DNA of 64,000 nucleotides from CAVPDG01 sp963702535 (lineage in GTDB: Bacteria; Chloroflexota; Anaerolineae; Anaerolineales; UBA4823): positions 1 through 64,000 of the forward strand of contig CAVPDG010000010.1 of NCBI GenBank assembly GCA_963702535.1. The letters are read 5' to 3'. Of the stretch, positions 18,743-27,810 are shown piece after piece. Below the pieces are notes generated by a model, which was not told the DNA's origin, made no database searches, and saw only the letters and a list, made by a program, of their open reading frames with translations. Each line of letters opens with the position of its first letter. The first letter of the stretch is position 1. A program made the translations under genes and the position numbers.

Positions 18743-19093
18743 TCAGCCTACCAGCAGTTTTTGTTTGCCAGCTGCAAACTCTTCGTCTGTCAGCACGCCC
18801 GCAGCGTGAAGCTGGGCGAGCTGCTGAAGCTGGGCTGTCAGATCGGAGCCAGGCGCTGCAGGAGCGGGCTCGGGTGAGGGCGGCGCATAGGTCTGCTGCT
18901 GTGCCTGTGCATCGGCTACGCCCTGCTGATAAGCCTGATCATATTGTTGCTGCGCAGCAGCATCTTGCTGCGCATATTTCTGTTGCTGGTGGTGGTGTAC
19001 TGCACCGGCTGTGCCGGCGACGACTGCCGTGCCTACCGCAACGGTAGCAACGCGAGCTACCGGTCTTCTTATCATTGCTCTTCTGCGTAACAT
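18743..19093 (-). CDS. SHOCT-domain protein
   Basis: A 116-residue protein with a basic start (MLRRRAMIRRPVAR), one hydrophobic segment at about 12-32, a His/Gln-rich region (HHHQQQKYAQQDAAAQQQY), a Pro/Ala linker, and a C-terminal SHOCT motif (LQQLAQLHAAGVLTDEEFAA, then GKQKLL). SHOCT is a short helical oligomerisation module found at protein ends. AGGAGG precedes the ATG. It follows the DUF6325-like gene on the same strand, and such proteins often neighbour each other in Chloroflexota and Actinobacteria (recollection, not checked). Confidence 0.85.
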   Translation of the reverse strand: MLRRRAMIRRPVARVATVAVGTAVVAGTAGAVHHHQQQKYAQQDAAAQQQYDQAYQQGVADAQAQQQTYAPPSPEPAPAAPGSDLTAQLQQLAQLHAAGVLTDEEFAAGKQKLLVG

Positions 19094-19136
19094 ATCATCC
19101 TCCTGGTTTTTTCGGTTAGGGTCTCAAACTTAGCGG

Positions 19137-19577
19137 TCAATTCAGCGGCCGACTCGGCTTTAGCAAAATCTCCAGCGCTTCATCCACGACTTCGAAGGGG
19201 ATCCGTTCGTGCGCCAAAAGCCGGCCATTAGCCCTGAGCACAGCGTCCTTGAACTTGACCGCCCACAGGTTTTCGAAAAGCAGTAGTGCGACGTTGGTGC
19301 CGTTCTCCATCGTCTCAGCCACATTGGCAATATCTTCAACTTGAATGATGCCGCTGATTTCGACCTCGAGCGGATCGAAGAGCGCCAGCAGGTCGGGGGC
19401 CAGCTGCTGCATTTCCATCGCCTCGTGATGCCCATTTTCATGCTTCTGGATAATGACAAGATCGATCACGCGCACAATCTTGTTCTTGACCAGCTCGACC
19501 ATTTCTGGCAGGATCTCACCTTTGAGCTGGTCGGTTTTGAATTCAAGAGCGAGAAAATCGATTGGACCGTAGGTCAT
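19137..19577 (-). CDS. DUF6325-like protein
   Basis: A soluble protein of about 146 residues resembling the DUF6325 family; function unknown. It opens with MTYGPIDFLALEFK, has VKNKIVRVIDLVIIQKHENG in the middle and the acidic segment DPLEVEISGIIQVEDIANVA, and ends with the family-like ALLLFENLWAVKFKDAVLRA and LLAHERIPFEVVDEALE. The ATG at 19577 is chosen because AAGGAG sits 6 bases upstream; 33 further in-frame residues upstream look non-coding and contain the inverted repeat at 19634-19677. It probably forms a unit with the SHOCT gene downstream. Confidence 0.72.
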   Translation of the reverse strand: MTYGPIDFLALEFKTDQLKGEILPEMVELVKNKIVRVIDLVIIQKHENGHHEAMEMQQLAPDLLALFDPLEVEISGIIQVEDIANVAETMENGTNVALLLFENLWAVKFKDAVLRANGRLLAHERIPFEVVDEALEILLKPSRPLN

Positions 19578-19633
19578 TGGAATTCTCCTTACTTCATAAG
19601 CAACAGGATCTACCAGGTCGGTGGTAGGGTGGT

Positions 19634-19677
19634 GTTGTGTGTAGTTGAGCGGTGAATACCGCCCAACTACACACAAC
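19634..19677. repeat. Long near-perfect inverted repeat
   Basis: Fourteen-base perfect outer arms (19634-19647 and 19664-19677), one A/C mismatch, then five-base inner arms around the loop GAAT. This 20-position stem lies between the stop of the 103-residue gene and the ribosome site of the DUF6325-like gene. It has no T-run. It could stop or stabilise the upstream transcript, or be a mobile palindromic repeat. Confidence 0.6.
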
Positions 19678-19700
19678 CTATTAATTTTACGGATAGGTTC

Positions 19701-20012
19701 TTAAATATTCTCGATTGGGTCGTTTTCTGGATAACCCGGGATCTGCTGGCGTTTATGGAAGGCGCCCAAGTAGCTGGCGACGTCTGCCATCACGCCCAGC
19801 CCGAGCCAGATCCAGTCAAAGCCGTTCAAGGGAAAGACGATCACGTACATCAGGATTGTCCATGGGGCGAAAATCAGGCCCAGGATGCCCACCAGCCACT
19901 GGAAGTTGAAAGCATTGAGGGCCGCGCTCACGCGCATCGGCGCTATCAGCCAGTAGACCAGGAATCCCAACCGGGGACCAAAGAAAAACAGGGCAGTAAA
20001 GAAACAACACAT
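19701..20012 (-). CDS. Small conserved-looking membrane protein
   Basis: A 103-residue membrane protein preceded by AGGAGG. Hydrophobic segments are at about 3-24, 37-60 and 66-84 (LVGILGLIFAPWTILMYVIV, GFDWIWLGLGVMADVASYLG). It ends in a polar tail (FHKRQQIPGYPENDPIENI). No named family recognised. The layout, and its place next to SHOCT and DUF6325-like genes, suggest an envelope-related accessory protein. Confidence 0.65.
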   Translation of the reverse strand: MCCFFTALFFFGPRLGFLVYWLIAPMRVSAALNAFNFQWLVGILGLIFAPWTILMYVIVFPLNGFDWIWLGLGVMADVASYLGAFHKRQQIPGYPENDPIENI

Positions 20013-20106
20013 TGGATACTCCTCCTGAACAGTGAATTCAAATTTGGAATGTTTTGGGATGGCCGTCTTGGGAGGCAGCCATTTCCAGAATTGCTAGTTC
20101 TCCTGC

Positions 20107-20253
20107 CTAGCGCCCGCCGTGCGCCATCTCATCGATGCACACTGCCACCGCCAGGGTGATCACATCGTCATACCTGAGGTCGATTTCAACCTCGAACCTG
20201 CAGGTTGTCTTCGCCTGCTCCGCCGAGTGGCGGTTTCCAGGTGCTTTTTTCAT
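20107..20253 (-). CDS. Small hypothetical protein (48 aa)
   Basis: A 48-residue frame from ATG 20253 with AGGAGAAG 4-5 bases upstream. It encodes a basic start (MKKAPGNRHSAEQAKTTCRF) and a mixed core (EVEIDLRYDDVITLAVAVC) ending IDEMAHGGR. No signal peptide or membrane helix; possibly a small soluble regulator. It has the same strand and tight setting as its neighbours. Family unknown. Confidence 0.5.
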   Translation of the reverse strand: MKKAPGNRHSAEQAKTTCRFEVEIDLRYDDVITLAVAVCIDEMAHGGR

Positions 20254-20284
20254 TTTCTTCTCCTATGCAACGCTCCTTTCTGAT

Positions 20285-20315
20285 TGCCGGTGAGGTCTTT
20301 TAGACCTCACCGGCA
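20285..20315 (-). terminator. Strong hairpin after SH3/NBR1-like lipoprotein gene
   Basis: Perfect 14-base arms (20285-20298 and 20302-20315) around a 3-base loop begin 17 bases beyond the SH3/NBR1-like gene stop. GC-rich and very stable, but no clear T-run follows on the minus strand. Probably ends or protects that transcript. Confidence 0.6.
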
Positions 20316-20331
20316 TCAATCTCTGACCTGG

Positions 20332-21794
20332 TTACGGTACGTTGATGTACATGTAGAACTGGCAGAATACCTGGCTGCCCATGCCGACTTCCCACATCTC
20401 ACCGTACGTTCCGGCTCATAGGGGGCGATCATCGATACGCTGAAGTTGTAGGTATCGCCAGGCTGCACTGTCGCAGCCAGGTCGTAGACATCCGAGCCCT
20501 GGTGCAGGGGTATATTGGCTACTGCGCCGACATAGCGCACATCCACTTCACTCTGATCCCACTTGGTTGAGCCGGTGTTTTGCAGCACCCAGGTGGTGGA
20601 GAATCCAGATCCCGCGGGATAAACCGTGCCGTCTGCCGGAGATTGCGAGACCAGCACACAGCCCGTACCACTGGCAGGCGCAGGCGGAGGCGTCGTCTCC
20701 ACGGTGGGAGGCGGGGGCGGTGCATCCACCACCGGCACGCTGTCGGTGTTCTGCGTGACCACGTAGTCGGCTGAAACCCACCCATATCCGCTGGATGAAT
20801 ACTGAGCCGGGATCACCACTTGCCACCAGACGCCGTCTGCACTCTTGCCGCTCACTTCTGCCGAAGCTCCTGGCGACGCCACGCCCAGCACCGGGTAGTT
20901 TGTGCCCGGACCGGTGCGCACGTTCACATACTCAACCGCCATCGCTGCAGGAACACCCGAGGGTGGAGGAGCTGGCGGCACAACGGTGTAGGTATCCGGG
21001 TTCTGGATGGTCTGTACACTTTCGACGTTGCTCGCCTGGGTGTACTGCGCCATCACCCAGCCGTAACCGGCTCCGACATTCTCCGGATCGAGACGTACAA
21101 CCCACCACTGGGCCATCTTCGCTCTTGCCGATCACCCTGCCGGTAGCGCCCGCCGGGGCGATGCCGTACGCCGGGTAATTCGTGGCAGGGCCGCTGCGCA
21201 AGAACACGTTGGCTAAGGCTGTGGCTTGCGGGTCCGCCGGACCTGGCGGCACCAATTCGACCGTGGGGGGAACTGGCGGCGTGGGCAGCACGGGAACACT
21301 ATCCGCATTGCTCACCGTCACCCAGGCGGCATCTACCCAGCCGGATCCGGTTGGGGCAACTGGCACGCTAATCGCCCACCACAAGCCGTCTTCGCTCTTG
21401 CCCACTACTGTGGCGGTTGACCGCCAAGGAAAGTTGCATAAACGACATAATTCGTTCCAGGGCCGCTGTAGATGGTGGTGTTGTAGTTGGCGATTGCCGA
21501 AGGCCCGCCGGGCGCAGCCGTGGGAACCACCGCCACCGGGATGTTCGGGTCCGGGGTGGGTCCCGGAGGCGGCGCCGTGGTCGGTACAGCCGTCGGGGGA
21601 GGGACTTGTGTCGGGGGAGGCGGTGCGTTCTGGGTTAGCTCCGCCACCACGGTTTGGGCAGCCTGGGTCTGGATCAGCGCGGTATCCTGGGTAGGTGCCG
21701 CTGTAGGCGCTGGGGCACAGGCGCCTAATATCAAGGCTGTTGCCATCACCAAAATCAAAGCAACTGTGAAACTCGTGTTTTTTATCATCAGCAT
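20332..21794 (-). CDS. Lipoprotein with three SH3b repeats and NBR1-like Ig domain (frameshifted)
   Basis: Exported lipoprotein of roughly 480 residues. The signal ends at the lipobox LILGAC (Cys26), followed by a Thr/Pro/Ala linker. Three bacterial SH3-like repeats follow, each with a GPGTNY- or GPATNYP-type start (YSGPGTNYVVYATF, FLRSGPATNYPAYGIAPAG, VRTGPGTNYPVLGVASPG) and a W-rich end (GLWWAISVP; WWVVRL; GVWWQVVIPA). The C-terminal domain resembles the NBR1 Ig-like domain (STTWVLQNTGSTKWDQSEVD, PGDTYNFSVSMIAPYEP, then GTYGEMWEVGMGS in another frame), ending at 20332. Frame changes near 21410, 21120 and 20410 break it. SH3b domains usually bind cell wall. AGGAG precedes the ATG. Confidence 0.8.
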
Positions 21795-21823
21795 TACATA
21801 CTCCTTTTTTGAAAATGGTTTGT

Positions 21824-22105
21824 TTATGGAGAGGGTATTTCCGTTAATCCACCCTTATCGCTTGCTGTTATGGGGGATTGGCAAAGCACTGAAAGAATGG
21901 GTAGATGTAGCTCGTATAGCGTGTTCAGAACGCCAAGCAGGGCAGCCTGGTCGCTCAGCTCGCCTTCCAGGGTAGTGACCGGAGGGGACGCCTGCTCTGT
22001 GGTCAGGCGAAGTGTCATGCCTGCCATAAGGCCAGCCCAGTTTGGGTCGATCCGGCCTTGCACACGAATCTGGTAAGTGGCCGGGACGATCGAAAGGGAT
22101 TGCAT
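21824..22105 (-). CDS. Small protein beside LuxR-family regulator
   Basis: A 93-residue soluble protein (PATYQIRVQGRIDPNWAGLM, MTLRLTTE, VTTLEGELSDQAALLGVLNT, LPILSVLC). The pattern 'IRV.GR.DP.W...M' followed by 'TTL.G...DQAAL.G.L' recurs, to my recollection, in small Chloroflexota and cyanobacterial proteins often near MalT-like LuxR regulators. The function is unknown. It lies 218 bases beyond the regulator stop, same strand. No obvious ribosome site precedes the ATG. Confidence 0.65.
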   Translation of the reverse strand: MQSLSIVPATYQIRVQGRIDPNWAGLMAGMTLRLTTEQASPPVTTLEGELSDQAALLGVLNTLYELHLPILSVLCQSPITASDKGGLTEIPSP

Positions 22106-22220
22106 TCGAGAACGGTATTCTCACCATGAATAGATCATAGACGATTTTTCTGCCCAACACCTCCACCTAAAGGTTGAATTAAGGTGGAGCAACGATCTGG
22201 TTTTACCTAGGGAATAATGC

Positions 22221-22289
22221 CCTGCTGGATTTCCGGAAGGATATCAGCAACCCTGCAGGGTACGCGCAGGCGCAGTGGCATCCAGCAGG
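22221..22289. repeat. Inverted repeat between regulator and small gene
   Basis: Ten-base perfect arms (22221-22230 and 22280-22289) flank a separate perfect 10-base palindrome at 22251-22260. It lies 35 bases past the regulator stop and upstream of the 93-residue gene. It could be a terminator or a regulator binding site. Confidence 0.35.
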
Positions 22290-22323
22290 TTTGCGCCCAT
22301 TCCGGAGTGAAACAGAGTGGGGG

Positions 22324-25074
22324 TCAGCGAGGGGGGAGAATGTTCAATTCTTCTGCTCTGGCTACGGCATTCCAGCGTCCGTTGACGCCCAGCTTACCAT
22401 ACAGGTTGATCGTGTGGCTTTTTACAGTCGTGTAGGAAATATTGAGCTTGAGGGCGATCTCTTTGATGCTCAACGGTCCTCGCAACAAGAAGAGGACCTC
22501 CAGCTCCCGGGGGGTCAGGGGCTCAGCTAAAGTCGATGCACCCAGAGACGGCTGGCGTGCCAGGCTATTGCTCCCAACCCATTTTTTATCATCTGCTGGA
22601 AATGCTGCCATAATTCGACGAATCATCTCCACTGGATGACCTTGCTTCACAAGCCGGTGCAGCATCGCCTGCATGGGTATTCCCAGGTCGACGAAAACCC
22701 GGATGAAGCCCCCCGACCATGCCAGGTCCACCGCCTGCTTCAGCACGGCGTCAGCCTGGCTGGATTGCCCCTGGGCATCCAGCGTCAGGGCGCGCAATGC
22801 CAGGATCTCGATCTTGTAGCGGAGATTATGGGTCCGGTCGGCAATCTCATCCAGTTTATTTACAATTTCCTGTGCCAGGCGCAGGTCGGAATCCGTGCCT
22901 CTGGCTACCAGGACGCGCACCCGGGTGACCTGCGGTTCTTCCAGCCATAAAAGAGGCTGATCCGGCGGCGGATCGGTTAATGTGTCAACCCACCGGCCGG
23001 CACCTTCCAGGTCGCCTTGCAAGAGGTATAACCGGGCACGCAGGGAGCGTGTCCGGGTGTCTTCACTACCCCTTTGCTCCAGGTCATACTGGCTGATCGA
23101 CTCCACCATCTGCCAGGCTTCAGCGCTCTCCCCCTGGATCTGGTGGATCAGCGCCAGGCCAGCAACAGCATCCCGATAAGTAGTTATCTGAGCTGTAAAG
23201 CGATTTTCGACGATCTGGGTAAAGTATTGCGCGGCTTCCTCTAGCTCATTGCGTTGATAACACACCAGGCCGAGATACCAGTCCCCTAAGTTCCTCATGA
23301 ATGCAATCCCACTGCGGGTTGATCCCTGGACCAGCACCTGCGCAGTTTGCCTGGCTTGCTCAAGCTGGCCGGTATGAAGGTAGATGAAACACAGCGATTC
23401 CAGGACTAACAGGGCGAAGGTATCGGTCTTATCGCCGTGAGACCCATATTCATCGAGCAGCAGCCGTTCGGCTGCCTGTGCCTGGCCGGTGGCTTGCATG
23501 GAAAAGCCCAGGAAAAGCATCGCTGCGCCGCGCCCGAAGGTCCACGAAAGGGGCAGGCGCGCCAATGCCTGCTGGCAAAAGTCGATCGCCCGCATGGGCT
23601 GGTTGCCGAAATACGCCTGCTGCGCTCTCCACAGGAGGATTTGAGCGCGCAGGAGTTGAAGGTCATCCGCCGGCAACGACGCACCCGCACCTGAATCCAA
23701 CAGCTCTTCTACCTGCTTGAGTACTTGTGCCTGAAGGTTAAGCCGCCACGATGAACTGCAGCGCCCAGACCCGGAGCATCAACAGCTCTGGACGGTGCTG
23801 GATCATCTCCTCCGGCAGCATGCTCAGCCAGCGTTCCAGGGTCGGTCGATCCTCGCGGTTAAGCACATCGCGCAGCCCGGCAGCTCATCTGGCGTGCGGC
23901 CAGATCAAGGTCGCCGGCTGCCAGGGCGTGCTGCAAGGCTTCTTCGATCAATCCATGCTCTTCGAACCAGGCTGAAGCCCGGCGGTGCAAGTTGTTCATC
24001 TCCCCAGGGGTCATCTCGGCTGACGATCGCTGCTGTAAAAATTGCTGGAATAAATGGTGGTAGCGATACCACTCCCGGCGGTTATCCAGGGAGATAAGGA
24101 ACAGTTCAGAGCGTTCAATCCAATCCAGGCAGGCGCGCACATTCCAGTTGGTGTCAATCTCTCCAATCACTGCTTCGCACAGCGCAGCGGAAAAGCGATC
24201 CAGGATGGAAGTCTTCAACAAAAACGAGTAGATCGCCGGAAATTGGTGGGTCAGCACCTCATCCACCAGGTATCCGGTTATGTTGGCATTCTCGTTGGAT
24301 AAAGCCAGACTGAACAGATTCTTGGCTGCCTGCAGAACGCAAAGAAAGAGCAGCCAGATGCAGACCGGCGGGCCAGCCTTCGAAACGCTCTTCCAGGAGG
24401 TCCAGGGTGGGCTGGCTCAAACGAATAAACTGCGCCTGGCTCAGATAGGTAGCAGTCTCCTCGGGTGTAAAGCGCAGGTCCTGGGTGCGAATCTCACGGA
24501 GCATCCCCTTCGCACGTAGACTGGTTAGCGGAAGGGTCGGGTCGATGCGCGAAACCAGCACCAGATGCAGAGGTTTTGGCCAATGGCGCACCAATTCAAC
24601 GAGCAGGCCATGCACAGCCTTCCCGCGGATGAACTGGTAGTCGTCCAGGACAAGAATTACTTCACCCGGGAGCTTTGCGAGCTCATTACACAATGTGGTG
24701 TAGAGGACCTGCTCGGGTGGCTGCTGCCCTGCTTGAAGCAACATCAGCGTCTCTTCGCAGGTATCCGCAAAAATTGTACGCAGTGCGGCGATGAAATAGC
24801 GTAAGAAGAGGTTGAGGTCGCTTTCATCTTCATCCAGCGAAAGCCAGGCTGAAGGCAGGGAAGATGCCCCCTCCCCCCGACCAGCAGCCATGCGCTCAAG
24901 CCATGTGCATATCAGAGTGGTTTTACCATAACCAGCCGGCGCACAGACCAGGGTGAGCGGGTGGTCAATGCCGTTGTCCAGCCATTCTACCAACCGTGCA
25001 CGCTCAACCAGATCATGCGGTACATGCGGTCGGTGCAGCTTAGTTTGAAGAAGGGTTTTATCGACATCCGCCAT
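22324..25074 (-). CDS. MalT-like LuxR-family ATP-dependent transcriptional regulator (frameshifted)
   Basis: Large (about 900-residue) STAND-class regulator of the LAL/MalT type. The N-terminal AAA-like NTPase has Walker A in CAPAGYGKTTLICTW and Walker B in EVILVLDDYQFI, followed by the sensor-like HLVLVSRIDPTLPL. A winged region and a long helical TPR-like domain follow (LLRAQILLWRAQQAYFGNQP onward). The C-terminal LuxR helix-turn-helix is at the last 65 residues: TPRELEVLFLLRGPLSIKEI, then ISYTTVKSHTINLYGKL. Frame changes occur near 24265 and in 23700-23870. Such proteins bind ATP and an inducer, then activate neighbouring promoters. Its targets are unknown; the minus-strand genes downstream are candidates. 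Confidence 0.87.
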
Positions 25075-25174
25075 GCAGATTTCATCAGAAATAACTAGAA
25101 AAGGTTACCTGCAGCCCAGTACTCAGATCATCTGATTGAGATGGATGGCAAATTCCCATTCTTCACGGTGGCTA

Positions 25175-26396
25175 GTGGTGTGTCAAAGATAAAGGTCGAA
25201 ACAGGCATGGTTCTTGCATCCCTGAAGGAAATCTCACTCCAAGGATGAAGGAAATGTACCAAAAATACTTTGTCAAACTCACCTCCGAAGAACGCCAGTA
25301 CCTTGAAAAATTAGTATCATCGGGCAATGCCCCAGCCCGGAAAACGCGTCGGGCCAGAATATTGCTCAAGTCGGATTGCAGCGAAGGCGGGCCGAATTGG
25401 TCATACGAAGCCATTTGCGATGCGTTGGATGTCAATTCCATGACCGTGGCGAATGTCCGCAAAGCCTTTGCCGAAGGAGGGCTGGAGAAAGCCCTCAATC
25501 GCAAGAAACCGGAGCGAGAATACGAACACGCTCTGGATGGGAATGCGGAAGCACACCTGATTGCGCTGGCTTGTGGGGCTGCGCCAGACGGATATGAACG
25601 CTGGTCATTGCGCTTATTGCAGGATCGTTTTGTGAAATTAGAGATTGTGAGCAATGTCTCGCACGAGACCATTCGCACCACGCTCAAAAAAAGGAGATTA
25701 AGCCTTGGCTGAAAGAAGAATATTGCATCCCACCTCAAGCCAATGCTGCTTTTGTCTGCAACATGGAAGACGTTTTGGAAGTGTACACCCGTCCGGAAGA
25801 TCCTCAATATCCTTTGGTTTGCATGGATGAGACCAACAAGCAGTTGCTTGCAGATGTGCGAGATCCCTTGCCTGCTAAAGCGGGACATCCGCAACGAGTA
25901 GATTATGAATACAAACGGGAAGGGGTAGCCGATTTGTTTATGTTCTTTGAGCCTCTGTTGGGCAAGCGCTTTGTCAAAGTCACCGATCAGCGTACCAGAA
26001 AAGACTGGGCGTAGGCTATGAAAGAGCTGGCCGATTATCTTTATCCACTGGCTAAGAAAATTGTGGTGGTGATGGACAATCTCAACACACATTCCCCAGC
26101 TTCTTTTTATGAAACGTTCGAGCCGCAAGAAGCCCAGCGCTTGATCGAACGTTTTGAGTTCCATTACACTCCCAAACATGGCAGTTGGTTCAATATGGCT
26201 GAAATCGAGTTAGGTGTCTTGATCCGCCAATGTCTTTCTCGTCGTATTCCTGACAAGACGACTTTGGAGAATGAAGTCCGAGCCTGGCAGAAGGATCGCA
26301 ATGCCAAAGTCGTCAAAGTCGATTGGCGGTTTACCACCGCTGATGCTCGCATCAAGTTAAACACCTCTATCCTGTTATTCATGTTTGACAGACCAC
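25175..26396 (+). mobile_element. IS630-family insertion sequence, copy 1
   Basis: A 1,222-base element. Imperfect terminal inverted repeats (14 of the first 16 bases agree between 25175-25190 and the complement of 26381-26396) lie directly inside TA dinucleotides at 25173-25174 and 26397-26398. TA target duplication is the hallmark of the IS630/Tc1 group. It encodes one transposase. Copy 2 abuts it, sharing the TA at 26397-26398. Confidence 0.88.
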
Positions 26397-26416
26397 TAGT
26401 GGGTCACTTGGCATGA
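25245..26416 (+). pseudogene. IS630-family transposase (frame change and internal stop)
   Basis: DDE transposase of the IS630 group. The N-terminal helix-turn-helix region (KLTSEERQYLEKLVSSGNAP, YEAICDALDVNSMTVANVRK) ends at a run of seven A at 25686-25692, where the frame must change by -1. The catalytic part then reads CMDETNKQLL, VVMDNLNTHSPASFYE and GSWFNMAEIELGVL, supplying the D, D and E. A TAG at 26012-26014 interrupts the frame just after RKDWA, where a Gln codon would be expected. The reading frame runs past the element end into copy 2 before stopping at 26416. The frame change may be programmed; the internal stop suggests decay or a sequence error. Confidence 0.8.
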
Positions 26417-27807
26417 AACTTGCCATGATGAGTGGAAAGGAAACCACTCAAAAAAGGCAGGAACGAGGCGATGACGGGACGAAAGAAAGACCCACTGCGT
26501 ACATTGACAGAAGAAGAGCGGAAATGGCTGGAACGAATCAGTCGATCGCAGAGTGAACCGGCCAGTCATGTTGTGCGAGCGAAAGAAATATTAGCTGTAG
26601 CAGATGGCTACAATTATACGGAGGCAGCTCAACAGGCTGGGCGAAAATGCGGAGATCCCGTAGCTCAATTGGTGGAGCGATTTAACCGGGAAGGGCTGGC
26701 GGCCATCCACCCTAAACATGGTGGCGGGCCAAAACTCAAATACACAGCCGTTGAGCGGGAGCGGGTGCTGCAAGAAGCGCGACGCCAGCCGGATGCGGAG
26801 CAGGACGGGACGAACACCTGGTCATTGACCACGTTACAGAAAGCCCTGTGGAAAGCAGACGATGGAGTGCCGGAGATCAGCACTGAACGGATCTGGGTGA
26901 TTTTACAGGAAGCTGGTTTTCGCTGGCAGAAATCACGGACTTGGTGCGAAACGGGACAGGTAGCCAGGAAACGAAAACGCGGTATGGTGATGGTGACGGA
27001 TCCGAATGCGGCACAAAAAAAGAATTGATTGAGACGGCGTATCGCGAAGGCGAAAAAATGGGATTGGCGGTGTGGGTAGAAGATGAAGCTGGACCGTATC
27101 AAACGGTCCCCTATCCGGGCGAAAGCTGGCAGCCGGAAAGCCAGCCAGTGCATCAGCCGCATGAATACATCCGAAATGGAACGGCCAAGATGCTGACTTT
27201 GTTTCATCCTGCCAGTGGCGAAGTGCGGGTCAAAGGGGTCACCCAATCGACCAATGCCATTTTGCATCCATGGATCCAACAGCAGGTGGAGGAAATCCTG
27301 AAAACACTCCCTGAACAGCCCATCCTGGATGAAGAAACCAACCGTCAGGCGTGGAAAACTTGGCAGCTCGGTTTATCTGTGCGGATTACCCTGCCGGAGA
27401 AACTGCCGCCGTTACGGATGCTACTCATTTGGGACAACTTGCAAGGTCATTACACGCCCGAACTGGTGTTGTGGCTGTTCGCGCATGGCGTAATGCTACT
27501 CTACACCCCATTAGGCGGCTCCTGGTTGAATATGGCCGAGTCCATTCAACGCATTTTGGTCCGGAGAGCCATTTCTGGGCAAAACCCACAAGCGCCTGAA
27601 CAAATCATTGCTTGGTTAGAGGCAGTGGCAAGGGCCTGGAACCAAGATCCAACCCCATTCGAATGGGGTGGTGCTAGAGCTGCACGCAGGGAACGAAGTC
27701 GAACTCGTCGTTTGGCTCTGGGCGGCTCGGGTGCTTGTGTTCGCCGTTCCTCTCGGCCTAGATCCAGTCTGCTTCAGAAATGGCATCACTCATGCCAAGT
27801 GACCCAC
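26399..27807 (+). mobile_element. IS630-family insertion sequence, copy 2
   Basis: A 1,409-base element with 18-base perfect terminal inverted repeats (26399-26416 and the complement of 27790-27807), flanked by TA at 26397-26398 and 27808-27809. Its sequence and transposase differ clearly from copy 1, so this is a different IS630 member placed exactly at the TA end of copy 1. It is probably the younger of the two because its repeats are perfect. Confidence 0.9.
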
Positions 27808-27810
27808 TAG
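26471..27810 (+). CDS. IS630-family transposase, likely made by -1 frameshifting
   Basis: Two overlapping frames joined by a -1 shift at 27016-27022. The first frame from ATG 26471 (alternative 26432) carries the helix-turn-helix DNA-binding part (LRTLTEEERKWLERISRSQS, YNYTEAAQQAGRKCGDPVAQ, TWSLTTLQKALWK). The second carries the DDE nuclease: WVEDEAGPYQTVPYPGESW, LLIWDNLQGHYTPELV and GGSWLNMAESIQRILV. After slippage the junction reads NAAQKKELIETAYREG. The basic C terminus runs to the last base of the element, and the stop TAG at 27808-27810 is formed by the flanking TA plus the next G. No other lesion is visible, so it may be active. Confidence 0.87.
27016..27022 (+). promoter_or_regulatory. 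-1 ribosomal slippage heptamer in IS transposase
   Basis: A AAA AAG in the zero frame of the first transposase frame, which stops at 27026-27028. Slipping -1 here enters the second frame exactly. This is the classic bacterial -1 heptamer used by dnaX and many insertion sequences. Confidence 0.7.

Noticed and set aside
25172..26179. 335-codon minus-strand open frame over IS copy 1
   Set aside because: Complement of the transposase; composition and lack of motifs mark it as a shadow.
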